Positions 1-7,873 of a stretch of DNA of 64,000 nt are shown here, piece after piece. The notes under the pieces were generated by a model. It made no database searches, was not told where the DNA came from, and worked only from the letters and a program-made list of their open reading frames with translations. Positions within the stretch are counted from its first letter, which is position 1, and every line of letters starts with the position of its first letter. Source of the DNA: BOG-1155 sp963717985 (GTDB lineage: Bacteria > Desulfobacterota > Syntrophorhabdia > Syntrophorhabdales > WCHB1-27). The position numbers and the translations under genes were made by a program. The stretch covers positions 434,001 through 498,000 of the forward strand of contig CAVQYC010000002.1 in the NCBI GenBank assembly GCA_963717985.1. Reading direction: 5' to 3'.

Positions 1-384
1 GAGAATGATGATACAGTCATAAGGGGGCGTGCCTTGATCGCCCCTGGGAATAAGCACACCCTTCTGAAAAGGAGTGGTGCCCGCTATTATGTGGAAGTCA
101 AGGATGGACCCCTTGTGTGCCGCCATAGGCCGTCGGTCGATGTTCTTTTCCGCTCCGCATCCAGGTATGCGGGAAAGAATGCCATAGGCGTCATCATGAC
201 CGGTATGGGAGATGACGGCGCGAAAGGTATGCTTGAGATGAAGGAAGCAGGTGCATATACCATTGCTCAGGATGAGGAATCGTGCGTTGTCTTCGGTATG
301 CCGAAGGAGGCGATAAAGCTCGGGGCAGTGGATAAGATTCTGCCGCTGCCCAATATCATGAAGGCGGTCCTGAATTACGGTTGA
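1..384 (+). CDS. cheB: Chemotaxis protein-glutamate methylesterase CheB, C-terminal fragment (gene enters from left edge)
   Basis: The reading frame is open to the first base of the window, so the gene begins upstream. The visible 127 codons match the end of the CheB methylesterase domain. An IAPGNKH segment is followed by RPSVDVLF and then the MTGMGDDGAKGM loop, whose Asp is the third member of the catalytic triad; Ser and His lie outside the window. CheB removes methyl groups from chemoreceptor glutamates in the cytoplasm. No other chemotaxis gene is visible here, so partners must lie to the left. The receiver domain, if present, is also outside. Confidence 0.88.
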   Translation, partial: ENDDTVIRGRALIAPGNKHTLLKRSGARYYVEVKDGPLVCRHRPSVDVLFRSASRYAGKNAIGVIMTGMGDDGAKGMLEMKEAGAYTIAQDEESCVVFGMPKEAIKLGAVDKILPLPNIMKAVLNYG

Positions 385-488
385 GTAAGGGACGCAAACC
401 TTCTGTTGATCTTACCCGTGCTATTCAGTAAACTCTACTATAGTCCGGTATACTCCTCGCGACACGTTGCCTTTAAGGATTGTTCCCA

Positions 489-1856
489 ATGCGCCGCTAC
501 CTTATTTTTGCCCTTGCCAGCCTAGGCCTGCTCATGTCTTCCATCGACGCCACGGTGGTGGCTGTGGCCTTGCCCAATTTCATCAAGGATTTCGGCGCCA
601 CCATCCTCTGGGCCGCGTGGACCGTTTCTATTTACTATATCGCGGTGACCGTGTCGATGCCGCTTATGGGAAACCTGAGCGACAGCTTCGGCCGTAAACG
701 GGTTTTTCTGATTTCCCTGGGTCTTTTCACCGGCAGCTCTCTTGCCTGTGGCCTTGCGCCCAACATCTACACCCTGATAGGGTTCAGGTTCCTCCAGGGT
801 ATCGGAGGAGCGGCCTTCCTCCCCACCGCATCAGGGATCGTCAGCGACTACTTCCCGGAAAACCGGGAGAGGGCGATCGGCCTTTTTACGGGCATCTTCC
901 CTATAGGGGGCATTATCGGCCCGAACCTAGGGGGATGGATCGTGAGCCGCTATTCCTGGCGCTACATCTTTTACATCAATCTGCCCATCGGCATCATCCT
1001 GATCATCTCGATCATGATGCTGCTCCGGGACTCCAGGGCCCTATCCCGCCACCGCATAGACTTTGCCGGGGCCTTTTTCATGAGCGGAAGCATACTCTTT
1101 CTCATGTTCGGCCTGAGCCTCATCGGGGAGAGCTTTGGAGCCCGCTCCCTCCTCTTTGCCGGGGTCTTCTGGGGCTTGAGCATTTCCTCGCTCCTTTTAT
1201 TCTTTCGCCGGGAGAAGAAGGAAACGAACCCGATCATTGACCTCGCTCTGCTCAGGTCCACCCCGTTTCTTGCGGCAAATGTCCTCAATATGGTTTTGGG
1301 CGCGGGAGTTTTTGGGATTTTCGCTTTCGTGCCTTTCTATGCGACGTCAGTGCACAAGCTCTCAACATTGATGAGCGGTATGATCCTAACTCCCCGGTCC
1401 ATAGGGATCATTCCCGCCTCCGCGGTCACCAGCTTTCTGCTCAGGAGATGGGGCTACCGGCGGCCCATCATAGTGGGGTTGAGTCTCGCCGCAATTTCAA
1501 CGATCTTTCTCGCACCCGGCCGGTTATGGGAAATAATGGGCATGTGGTTCGGCACCGTGGAGCTCTTGTCGTTCCTGGTGCTGTTGACAGGGATCGGGAT
1601 GGGTATAATGCTCCCCGCCGCGAATAACGCCTGTATTGAATTGATGCCCGAGAGGGTGGCTACCATCGTGGGGCTTCGGGGGATGTTCAGGACCGTGGGA
1701 GGGGCGTTGGGGGTATCGTTGATTACCTTTATTCTCCATAGAAGCGCCGATCCGGTGAGCGGCTTCCGGGTCACCTTTATTTTTTTCGGTCTTGGGCTAC
1801 TATGCGCAATACCCCTCGTTTTCTTTATGCCCCTAGGGAGAAGAGAAAGGGGATAG
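489..1856 (+). CDS. MFS transporter, DHA2 (EmrB/QacA) drug-exporter family
   Basis: A 455-residue, very hydrophobic protein with the length and segment count of the 14-helix DHA2 exporters. Helix 1 carries the family signature MSSIDATVVAVALP, and motif A (GNLSDSFGRKR) lies between helices 2 and 3. Proton-driven export of a hydrophobic compound across the inner membrane is the expected role; the substrate cannot be read from sequence. I chose the ATG at 489 with AAGGAT just upstream; a TTG at 480 would add three residues. It stands alone between cheB and a divergently unrelated IclR gene, so the regulator at 1986 could control it, but nothing shows this directly. Confidence 0.88.
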   Translation: MRRYLIFALASLGLLMSSIDATVVAVALPNFIKDFGATILWAAWTVSIYYIAVTVSMPLMGNLSDSFGRKRVFLISLGLFTGSSLACGLAPNIYTLIGFRFLQGIGGAAFLPTASGIVSDYFPENRERAIGLFTGIFPIGGIIGPNLGGWIVSRYSWRYIFYINLPIGIILIISIMMLLRDSRALSRHRIDFAGAFFMSGSILFLMFGLSLIGESFGARSLLFAGVFWGLSISSLLLFFRREKKETNPIIDLALLRSTPFLAANVLNMVLGAGVFGIFAFVPFYATSVHKLSTLMSGMILTPRSIGIIPASAVTSFLLRRWGYRRPIIVGLSLAAISTIFLAPGRLWEIMGMWFGTVELLSFLVLLTGIGMGIMLPAANNACIELMPERVATIVGLRGMFRTVGGALGVSLITFILHRSADPVSGFRVTFIFFGLGLLCAIPLVFFMPLGRRERG

Positions 1857-1939
1857 GCGTTTTCTATAGCGATCATGCTGCGAGAGCCGCACCGGAAGAT
1901 AGTGAGTCAAAGATATGATTTATTAGCATATTTTTTGTC

Positions 1940-1967
1940 TTGACAGACACCTGTTAATGATGATAAA
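1940..1967 (+). promoter_or_regulatory. Sigma-70-type promoter of the IclR regulator gene
   Basis: A perfect -35 TTGACA (1940-1945), a 16-base spacer and a -10 GATAAA (1962-1967) place the start of transcription about 12 bases before the ATG at 1986. Inferred from consensus only. Confidence 0.5.
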
Positions 1968-1985
1968 AAGATTTGTATAGAAAAC

Positions 1986-2807
1986 ATGTATAACGCACCC
2001 GTACTGAGAAAAGGAATTGAAATATTGAGGTTGGTCACCCGGACGAATGAACCGCTCGGTGTGAGCGACATCTCTCGCAGACTCTCCATTGTCAAAAGCA
2101 CGACCCTCGGCATACTCAAGGCGCTCGAAGAGGAGGGATTCCTTGTACAGGACCGGATGACAAAGAAATATGCCCCGGGGAATACCCTTTTTGAATTCTC
2201 GAAAAGGGTTCTGAGGAGCATGGAACTGCCTTTTGTGGCGGAGCCGTTTCTCGAAAGACTTGCGGAACATGTGGATGAGACGGTCATTCTGGTGGCACGG
2301 GAGCATGAGAATACGTACCGGGTCCTTGAGGTAAGCGAGCCGAAGAAAGAGCTGAAGATCACCGTCCCCGTGGGCACGCGTTTTCCCCTCTATGCGGGCG
2401 CCCTGATGAAGATTTTTTTCAGTCAGATGGCGAACGATGATATTGTCCGTCTTGTGGGAGAGAATTCCCCGCCGAAATATACGGACCACAGCGTGACGGG
2501 GGTCGAAGACCTGCTGGCTCAGGTGGAGCAAACACGGGAGCGTGGGTATGCCACCGACCTGGAAGAGTACCGGAAGGGGGTACGGGGCCTCTCGGTGCTT
2601 GTGTTCCGGGGGCCGCGCGCCTGCGGTGCGATATCGATCTTCGGTCTCGCCAGCTCTATGGAGGACCAACGATTTCCCGACATAGTTTCCCATATGAAAA
2701 ACGCCGCCCGGTTGATTAGCAGGAAATTGACGCTCATGGCGGAGAATCCGGGTACGTCCGATGGCGTAGTTGATCCTCCCGGATGTGGATCGAGCGAAGC
2801 GATCTGA
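1986..2807 (+). CDS. IclR family transcriptional regulator
   Basis: 273 residues with the IclR layout. An N-terminal winged helix (about 7-65, with GVSDISRRLSIVKSTTLGIL as recognition region) is followed by the ligand-binding IclR effector domain (about 80-250, ending in an SIFGLAS segment). IclR proteins are dimeric effector-controlled repressors or activators, often of aromatic or small-acid catabolism. The gene lies 270 bases upstream of the FAD/Fe-S/FAD operon in the same direction, so control of that operon is likely. The C-terminal 25 residues are Pro/Gly/Ser rich and beyond the usual family end. A second IclR gene lies at 35759. Confidence 0.92.
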   Translation: MYNAPVLRKGIEILRLVTRTNEPLGVSDISRRLSIVKSTTLGILKALEEEGFLVQDRMTKKYAPGNTLFEFSKRVLRSMELPFVAEPFLERLAEHVDETVILVAREHENTYRVLEVSEPKKELKITVPVGTRFPLYAGALMKIFFSQMANDDIVRLVGENSPPKYTDHSVTGVEDLLAQVEQTRERGYATDLEEYRKGVRGLSVLVFRGPRACGAISIFGLASSMEDQRFPDIVSHMKNAARLISRKLTLMAENPGTSDGVVDPPGCGSSEAI

Positions 2808-2836
2808 GGGGAAACGACCCGCACGCGGGTGCCCCG

Positions 2837-2947
2837 ATGCGGCTCTGCCGCTGGAGGGGGCGCCGGGTACCCACGAAGTGGGTGCGGCGGTATAAATGTT
2901 TTTGTGAGGGGGAAGGCTTCATGCGGCTCTGCCGCTGGAGGGGGCGC
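2837..2947. repeat. 27-bp direct repeat, two copies, in the iclR-oxidoreductase gap
   Basis: The 27 bases at 2837-2863 recur exactly at 2921-2947, 84 bases apart. Each copy contains CGGCTCTGCCGCTGGAGGGG, and a small ACCCAC-GAA-GTGGGT hairpin lies between them. The gap runs from the end of the IclR gene to the ribosome site at 3063. The repeats could be regulator sites or the remains of a small duplication. Confidence 0.75.
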
Positions 2948-3074
2948 TGAGCCCCAACAATTGATCGGTGGGATTGAAGGAGTAAAGTTGTCATAGGTAC
3001 CTTATTCACGCGGGAAGAAGCACATTGGCTGAAGCAGCGTAGCGTTAAACCTTTATTTACTGAAAGGAGGTAAA

Positions 3075-4532
3075 ATGCAAAACAAGGAGCAGTTAGAAAA
3101 AATCGTGGGGAAGCGGAACGTAAGCGACGCGAAAGAGGCGCTGGCGCGCTATTCGCGTGACCACAGCCTGGTTCCTCCGGCAATGCCCGATCTCGTCGTA
3201 CGGCCGAAAGACGCCGAGGAAGTCGGTGCCGTCGTAAAGTGGGCTAACGAGCATGATATTCCCTTGGTCCCGGTTAGCTCGGAAGTGCATTTCTATGGTT
3301 GTACGATACCGAAGCAGGGTGGGGTCGTCGTTGACCTGACCAGGATGAACAAGATCTTTGAGATCGACGACTACAACCGGAGGGTAAGGATCGAGCCGGG
3401 CGTCACGTGGAAGCAGCTTACGGAAGAACTGGAGAAGAAAGGCATGAGGATGATCATGCCCTTGTTGCCGCCGGCAAACCGCTCGGTGCTCACCGATTAC
3501 CTGGAGCGGGAAGTGCCGACGAACACCGTCTACGATTACGGCGAACCGACCCAGAGCTTCGAGCTTGTCTGGCCGACGGGTGAGGTCTTCAGGCTCGGGT
3601 CCGCGAGCGTGAACGGTTATCCCGAATCCAAGTCAAAGGGAGCGAACCCTTCCGGCCCGGGTCTCGATTTCTATCGCTTCCTCCAGGGAGCGCAGGGTAC
3701 CATGGGCATTGTGACCTGGATGAACCTGAAGAGCGAATTTGCGACGAAGATTGACAAGATTTACTGCGCGCCCGTCGACGACCTTGCCTATGTGCAGGAC
3801 TTCCTGTACAGGTTGTTGCCGAGAAGAATAGGGCAGGAAGTCGTTCTCCTGAACAACGTGGACCTGGCCGCCATCCTTGCGGAGAATTGGCCGGACGACT
3901 TTGAGAAGCTGCGCGCAACACTGCCGCCGTGGTCGCTCATCATGATCATCAGCGGACTTCAGCGGAGGCCGGAAGAGAAGGTGGCGTACGAAGAGAAGTT
4001 CCTGAAAGAAGTCATGAGGAACGAGTTTCAGAAGATCAAGCTCACGGACAGTCTTCCCGGTTTCCCAGGCGTGGGACGCAAGCTCTTGTCGCTGCTGCGC
4101 AAACCATGGCCCGCGGAGAAAACCTATTGGAAGAACGCATGGAAAGGCGGAGCACAGAGCCTGTTCTTTATTGCGAGGCCGGTTTCTACGCCGCTTTATG
4201 TTGACATCGTGGAAGAGGTGGCGGCGAGATACGGCTATCCCATGGCCGATATCGGCATGTATATCCAGCCCATAGAGCACAACCGCGCGGCTCACGTGGA
4301 GTTCACGTTCTTCCACGACCCGGACGATGCAGAGGAAAAGGCCGTGATTGCGGGTCTTTATCGGGAGGCCGCGAAGGCACTGATGAATGAAGGCGCATTT
4401 TTCTCGAGACCTTACGGGGAACTGGCCGCAATGGTATACGACAGAGCCGCGGGCTACACCATGGCCCTGAAGCGGGTGAAGAAGGTCTTCGATCCGAAGA
4501 ACGTCCTGAACCCCGGAAATCTCTGTTTCTAA
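3075..4532 (+). CDS. FAD-binding oxidoreductase, GlcD/VAO-type (subunit 1)
   Basis: 485 residues preceded by AAAGGAGG at 3063. The PCMH-type FAD-binding domain covers about residues 35-215 (LVVRPKDAEEV at its start, QGTMGIVTWMNLK at its end). The C-terminal cap domain ends with the typical VFDPKNVLNPG. Family members oxidise hydroxy acids or para-substituted phenols and pass electrons to partner proteins. The substrate is unknown here. It is the first gene of a tight three-gene operon; only 10 bases separate it from the Fe-S protein gene. That the CCG protein accepts its electrons is inferred from GlcDEF and D-lactate dehydrogenase precedents. Confidence 0.85.
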   Translation: MQNKEQLEKIVGKRNVSDAKEALARYSRDHSLVPPAMPDLVVRPKDAEEVGAVVKWANEHDIPLVPVSSEVHFYGCTIPKQGGVVVDLTRMNKIFEIDDYNRRVRIEPGVTWKQLTEELEKKGMRMIMPLLPPANRSVLTDYLEREVPTNTVYDYGEPTQSFELVWPTGEVFRLGSASVNGYPESKSKGANPSGPGLDFYRFLQGAQGTMGIVTWMNLKSEFATKIDKIYCAPVDDLAYVQDFLYRLLPRRIGQEVVLLNNVDLAAILAENWPDDFEKLRATLPPWSLIMIISGLQRRPEEKVAYEEKFLKEVMRNEFQKIKLTDSLPGFPGVGRKLLSLLRKPWPAEKTYWKNAWKGGAQSLFFIARPVSTPLYVDIVEEVAARYGYPMADIGMYIQPIEHNRAAHVEFTFFHDPDDAEEKAVIAGLYREAAKALMNEGAFFSRPYGELAAMVYDRAAGYTMALKRVKKVFDPKNVLNPGNLCF

Positions 4533-4542
4533 GGAGGATATG

Positions 4543-5859
4543 ATGCCAAAAGATCGCTTTGACACACCGAAAAAGCCGGTCGCCCTGGATGTGACCGATT
4601 TGAGTAATTTTGCCTATGACATGAGCCGTTGCATCAAGTGCAAGGGATGCTACTGGGTGGAACACACCTATATGCCCGGGGTGCGGTTCAGCACGAGATG
4701 CCCTGCCAACGTGTGGAATGATTTTGATGCCTACGGCGCTTTCGGCAAGTGCAGGATCGGCCTTGGCGTACTTGAAGGAAAGCTTCAGTGGACGCCCAAG
4801 CTGCTCGAGATCATCTATGCCGACCCTCTATGCGGCGCATGCGACGTGGGCTGCAAGAGGAACCTCGATCTCGAAATAGAGCTAATCCTTGAATCCTTGA
4901 GGATAAGGGCCGTCAAGGACGGCGCCGGTCCTATGCCCGCGCATAAGAAGGTGGCGGACAACATCGCGAGCGTGGGCAACCACTTCGGAGCGCCGGCCGC
5001 GAACCGGAAAAAATGGATCACCAAAGACATCAAGGTAGCCGACAAGGCAGAGACACTTTATTTCGCCGGCTGCTCCGCGTCGTACCGGAACCAGGAGATC
5101 GGCCAGGCGACCGCGAAGATATTGAACGGCTCGGGCACGCCTTTCATGGTATTGTCCGATGAGCAGTGCTGCGGCAACATGGTCTACTCGGTCGGCATGA
5201 TCGATCAGGCGCGGGAGATAGCGAAGGCCAATATCGCGAAGGTAAAGGCGACAGGGGCGAAGAGGCTCGTCACCTCCTGTGCCGAGTGTTACAGAACGTG
5301 GAAGGTCGATTACCCGAAGATGCTTAATATCCCGACCAGCGCGCTGGGCTTCGACGTCGTCCATCTCGTGGAATATGCGGACGACGCGCTCAAAGCGGGT
5401 AAGCTGAAGCTCACGAAGCCGCAGGATATCAGGATGACGTACCATGATTCGTGCGGCATAAGCAGGCTGGCAGACCCCTGGACCCCCTGGAAAGGGACGA
5501 GGGGCTGGATGGGCATGGTCGAGCCCCGGCTGAAAAGGCGGCGCGGTACCACCGGACTCTATGCGCAGCCCAGGAACCTGCTTGGCGCCATCCCCGGCGC
5601 TCAGGTAGTGGAAATGCCCCGTATAAGGGAAAACGCCTTCTGCTGCGCCGCCGGGCGTGGGACAAAGGTTGCTTTCCCGGACCTCGCGGATTCCTCTGCA
5701 AAGTTGCGGTTGGAAGAGGTGAAGGAAGTGGGCGCCGAGGTGCTTGTCTCCACGTGCCCCTGGTGTAAGAATAATTTCGGCCAGGCGGTGAGGGAGAACG
5801 GCGACGCCGTGAAGGTGATGGACATCTCGGAAGTTATTCTTGCTTCAATGCAAGGTTAA
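4543..5859 (+). CDS. Fe-S electron-transfer protein with two CCG (heterodisulfide reductase-like) domains
   Basis: 438 residues. A Cys-rich N-terminus carries C30-x2-C-x2-C and a second CGACDVGC cluster near residue 90, consistent with [4Fe-4S] centres. Two CCG domains follow: the first with EQCCGN and SCAEC, the second with HDSCG, FCCAAG and CPWC. Such proteins (GlpC, GlcF, HdrD, LutA type) relay electrons between a flavoprotein and quinone or a membrane carrier. I prefer the second of two adjacent ATGs, since AGGAGG at 4532 lies only 2 bases from the first. It is flanked on both sides by FAD oxidase genes, so it probably serves both. Confidence 0.87.
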   Translation: MPKDRFDTPKKPVALDVTDLSNFAYDMSRCIKCKGCYWVEHTYMPGVRFSTRCPANVWNDFDAYGAFGKCRIGLGVLEGKLQWTPKLLEIIYADPLCGACDVGCKRNLDLEIELILESLRIRAVKDGAGPMPAHKKVADNIASVGNHFGAPAANRKKWITKDIKVADKAETLYFAGCSASYRNQEIGQATAKILNGSGTPFMVLSDEQCCGNMVYSVGMIDQAREIAKANIAKVKATGAKRLVTSCAECYRTWKVDYPKMLNIPTSALGFDVVHLVEYADDALKAGKLKLTKPQDIRMTYHDSCGISRLADPWTPWKGTRGWMGMVEPRLKRRRGTTGLYAQPRNLLGAIPGAQVVEMPRIRENAFCCAAGRGTKVAFPDLADSSAKLRLEEVKEVGAEVLVSTCPWCKNNFGQAVRENGDAVKVMDISEVILASMQG

Positions 5860-5869
5860 GGAGGGACGC

Positions 5870-7480
5870 ATGCCTATATCGAAAGAGACATACAATGCAT
5901 TGGAAGCGGTGGTGGGCGAAAAGTATATATCCGATGATCCCGCCATCTGTGAAGGATACAGGTCGGGGCCCGGAGGCTATGAAGCCGGGTGCGGCTATGA
6001 GAGGGTAATGACGACGATCCCCCAGATCGTTATCCTGCCTAGGAACACGGAAGAGGTGCAGAGGATCGTCAGGATATGCAACCGCTACAAGGTGCCCTAC
6101 GTGCCTTACAGCACCGGCTTTTACGGACCGCGTTCCCACTGTCACGTGGAGAATGAGCTTCTCATCGACCTGAAGCGTCTGAACGACTATGAGATCGACG
6201 AAAAACACCTCTATGCGGTGGTCGGCACGGGCGTCATCTATTCGCCGTTTCAGCAGGAGGCGTTTAACCATGGCGGCTACGGCATTATCGGGGGCGGCGG
6301 CGCGCAGGCCTCCGTCATCGCGAACCTGATAGGCGACGGCTGGTCGCCCCTTTCCCACAGGGTAGGTCTGCCCCACCGGAGGATCCTCGGCACCGAGCTT
6401 GTGCTGCCCGATGGGGAGCTCGTGCGGATGGGTTCTTTGGCCGTGGGCGACGACCCCTTCTGGGGCGACGGTCCCGGCCCCGACCTGAGAGGGCTACTCA
6501 GGGGATTCACCGGACTTCGCGGGTGCCTCGGCATCGTCACGAAGATGGCCGTGAAGATCCTGCCCTTCCAGCCGGAAAGGCTTGAGCCGACCGGCATTGC
6601 GCCGAATACGGGCCTTGCCTTGCCTGAGAAGCGGGTGAAGTGGATCAACTTCCAGATGCCGACGAAAGAAGCCCAGGTGAAGGGCATGCTGGCCATAGGC
6701 CATGCGGAGGTTGCCGGTGCCGTGACGAAGGTGCCCCTCTTCTGGAGGGCCCTCGCCAAGGCGGAATGCAAGGAAGACTTCTGGGACATGTGGGGGAAGG
6801 AAAACTCGGATACGATTAAGAACTTCTTCATCCTGCGCGTGCTGCTCATCGGCTTCACGTCAGAGGAGCAGATGGAGTACGACGAAAAAGTGGTTACCGA
6901 CATCATGACGGAGCTCGGCGGCATACCGAGACCGACCAAGCCGACGGATGAGTCATGGCTCAAGAACGCGGACTCGGCGGGTATGTGGCTCATGACCGGC
7001 TCCTATATGTCGGTGGACTACATCATCGAGTCCATGTCTCAGGCGACGGTGCACGGCGAGAGCTACGCGGAAGTGAAGAAGGGTTACACACCGCCGTTGA
7101 TGCCAGACTACGGCGACCCGGGATGGTTCCAGAGCTTCGAGATGGGTCATCAGGGCTACTCGGAATTCCTCATTTATTGGGACCAGGACGAGGACACCTC
7201 GGGGGTCGATCAGTTCTATGTCCAGACTTCGAAGATGAATATCAAGGAGCGGTTCTATACGTCGCTCCTTGGACCTCACCAGCCTATGTACCTGACGGGA
7301 CCGAAGTACGGGCCGAACTACCACCTGTTCATGCTCAAGGTGAAGGACGAGTTCGACCCCCTGTGGGTATGCCATCCGCCTGTACCGCTGGCGCACGACG
7401 AATTTGTGGAAAGGGCGCCCTGGATGAAGGCGATGAAGGATTGGGAGAGCCCGAAAGAGCTGCCCATGCCGAAATGGTAA
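5870..7480 (+). CDS. FAD-binding oxidoreductase, GlcD/VAO-type (subunit 2)
   Basis: 536 residues starting at the ATG at 5870 behind AAGGAGGG. The PCMH FAD domain (about 45-235) includes PRNTEEVQRIV, the glycine-rich GIIGGGGAQASVIAN loop and GCLGIVTKM. The C-terminal half is long and rich in Trp and Tyr, and it lacks the usual LNPG ending, so it is only a distant relative of the first FAD subunit. It could be a second catalytic subunit with another substrate or a partner in an alpha/beta complex. It follows the Fe-S gene by 10 bases and is the last gene before two hairpins. Confidence 0.83.
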   Translation: MPISKETYNALEAVVGEKYISDDPAICEGYRSGPGGYEAGCGYERVMTTIPQIVILPRNTEEVQRIVRICNRYKVPYVPYSTGFYGPRSHCHVENELLIDLKRLNDYEIDEKHLYAVVGTGVIYSPFQQEAFNHGGYGIIGGGGAQASVIANLIGDGWSPLSHRVGLPHRRILGTELVLPDGELVRMGSLAVGDDPFWGDGPGPDLRGLLRGFTGLRGCLGIVTKMAVKILPFQPERLEPTGIAPNTGLALPEKRVKWINFQMPTKEAQVKGMLAIGHAEVAGAVTKVPLFWRALAKAECKEDFWDMWGKENSDTIKNFFILRVLLIGFTSEEQMEYDEKVVTDIMTELGGIPRPTKPTDESWLKNADSAGMWLMTGSYMSVDYIIESMSQATVHGESYAEVKKGYTPPLMPDYGDPGWFQSFEMGHQGYSEFLIYWDQDEDTSGVDQFYVQTSKMNIKERFYTSLLGPHQPMYLTGPKYGPNYHLFMLKVKDEFDPLWVCHPPVPLAHDEFVERAPWMKAMKDWESPKELPMPKW

Positions 7481-7490
7481 GAGCGTAAGA

Positions 7491-7524
7491 ACAACCGCCC
7501 TCGCCGGAAGGGGAGGGCGGTTGT
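7491..7524 (+). terminator. Hairpin after the FAD/Fe-S operon
   Basis: A 12-bp GC-rich stem, ACAACCGCCCTC pairing with GAGGGCGGTTGT, begins 11 bases after the stop codon. It lacks a T tract but is followed at once by a second terminator. Confidence 0.6.
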
Positions 7525-7537
7525 ATGAGGCGAAACA

Positions 7538-7590
7538 GCCGCGGGCCGGACCGAAAAAAGGTTCTGCCCGCGGCTTATTTTTTCTCTCTT
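7538..7590 (+). terminator. Rho-independent terminator of the FAD/Fe-S operon
   Basis: The stem GCCGCGGGC (7538-7546) pairs with GCCCGCGGC (7566-7574) and is followed by TTATTTTTTCTCTCTT. It marks the host side of the mobile island. Confidence 0.75.
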
Positions 7591-7706
7591 AGTCCATCCC
7601 CCCCCAGGCAGAGTTCCACGACTTCTTTCAGATTCTCCTATAGTTCGTCCAGTGTTTCCGCCTCGGTGTGAGCGCCTGGAATCCCGGGAACTGTCGCAAC
7701 GCAAAG
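7575..7706 (-). pseudogene. hicB-like antitoxin remnant with an in-frame stop
   Basis: Reading the minus strand from 7706 to the stop at 7575 gives VATVPGIPGAHTEAETLDEL, a stop codon, then ENLKEVVELCL. This is the conserved core of HicB antitoxins (xVAxxPxLPGxHTQxxTLDEL, then ENxKExxELxL). The N-terminus is missing and the internal TAG falls where the family usually has Tyr, Met or Ala. It is not the HicB encoded at 22552, whose sequence differs. No matching toxin is visible. The fragment ends where the integrase remnant begins, so this is an old deletion junction. Confidence 0.6.
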
Positions 7707-7821
7707 TCCGCTCCACGAGCGCAGAAGAGGTAAAGAAGCCAGACGGTATGAGCGGCAGTGCCGCCTATATGCACCACAAATGAGGATAGGAAAAATTGTC
7801 GGTAGGTTATTTAATTTATTG
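7700..7821 (+). pseudogene. 3'-end remnant of a tyrosine integrase gene of the same type as the one at 23601
   Basis: The frame from 7700 reads RKVRSTSAEEVKKPDGMSG and then decays. From GACGGTATGAG (7742) onward, the DNA aligns with the last 90 bases before the intact tRNA-Thr (24619-24709): shared GAGGATAGG, AAAATTGTCGG against AAAATGGTCGG, and GTTATT runs, then the tRNA 3' end. In both places an integrase tail abuts the attachment sequence. The remnant therefore belonged to an earlier element that sat to the left and has been lost. Confidence 0.65.
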
Positions 7822-7846
7822 AAGCCGACGCGGGGATTTGAACCCC
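7822..7846. repeat. Attachment-site copy 1 (tRNA-Thr 3' end)
   Basis: 25 bases, AAGCCGACGCGGGG then ATTTGAACCCC, identical to the 3' end of tRNA-Thr at 24709. It cannot be a tRNA because the 5' half is absent. It marks the left limit of element 1. Confidence 0.8.
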
Positions 7847-7873
7847 ACTGCGTGACTCATAACACCGTGTAAA

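Noticed and set aside
2837..2947. CRISPR or transposon ends for the 27-bp repeat
   Set aside because: Only two copies, no terminal inversion, no transposase between them.
3633..4565. Long antisense frames opposite the FAD oxidase genes
   Set aside because: Shadows caused by high GC at third codon positions; no ribosome sites or domains.
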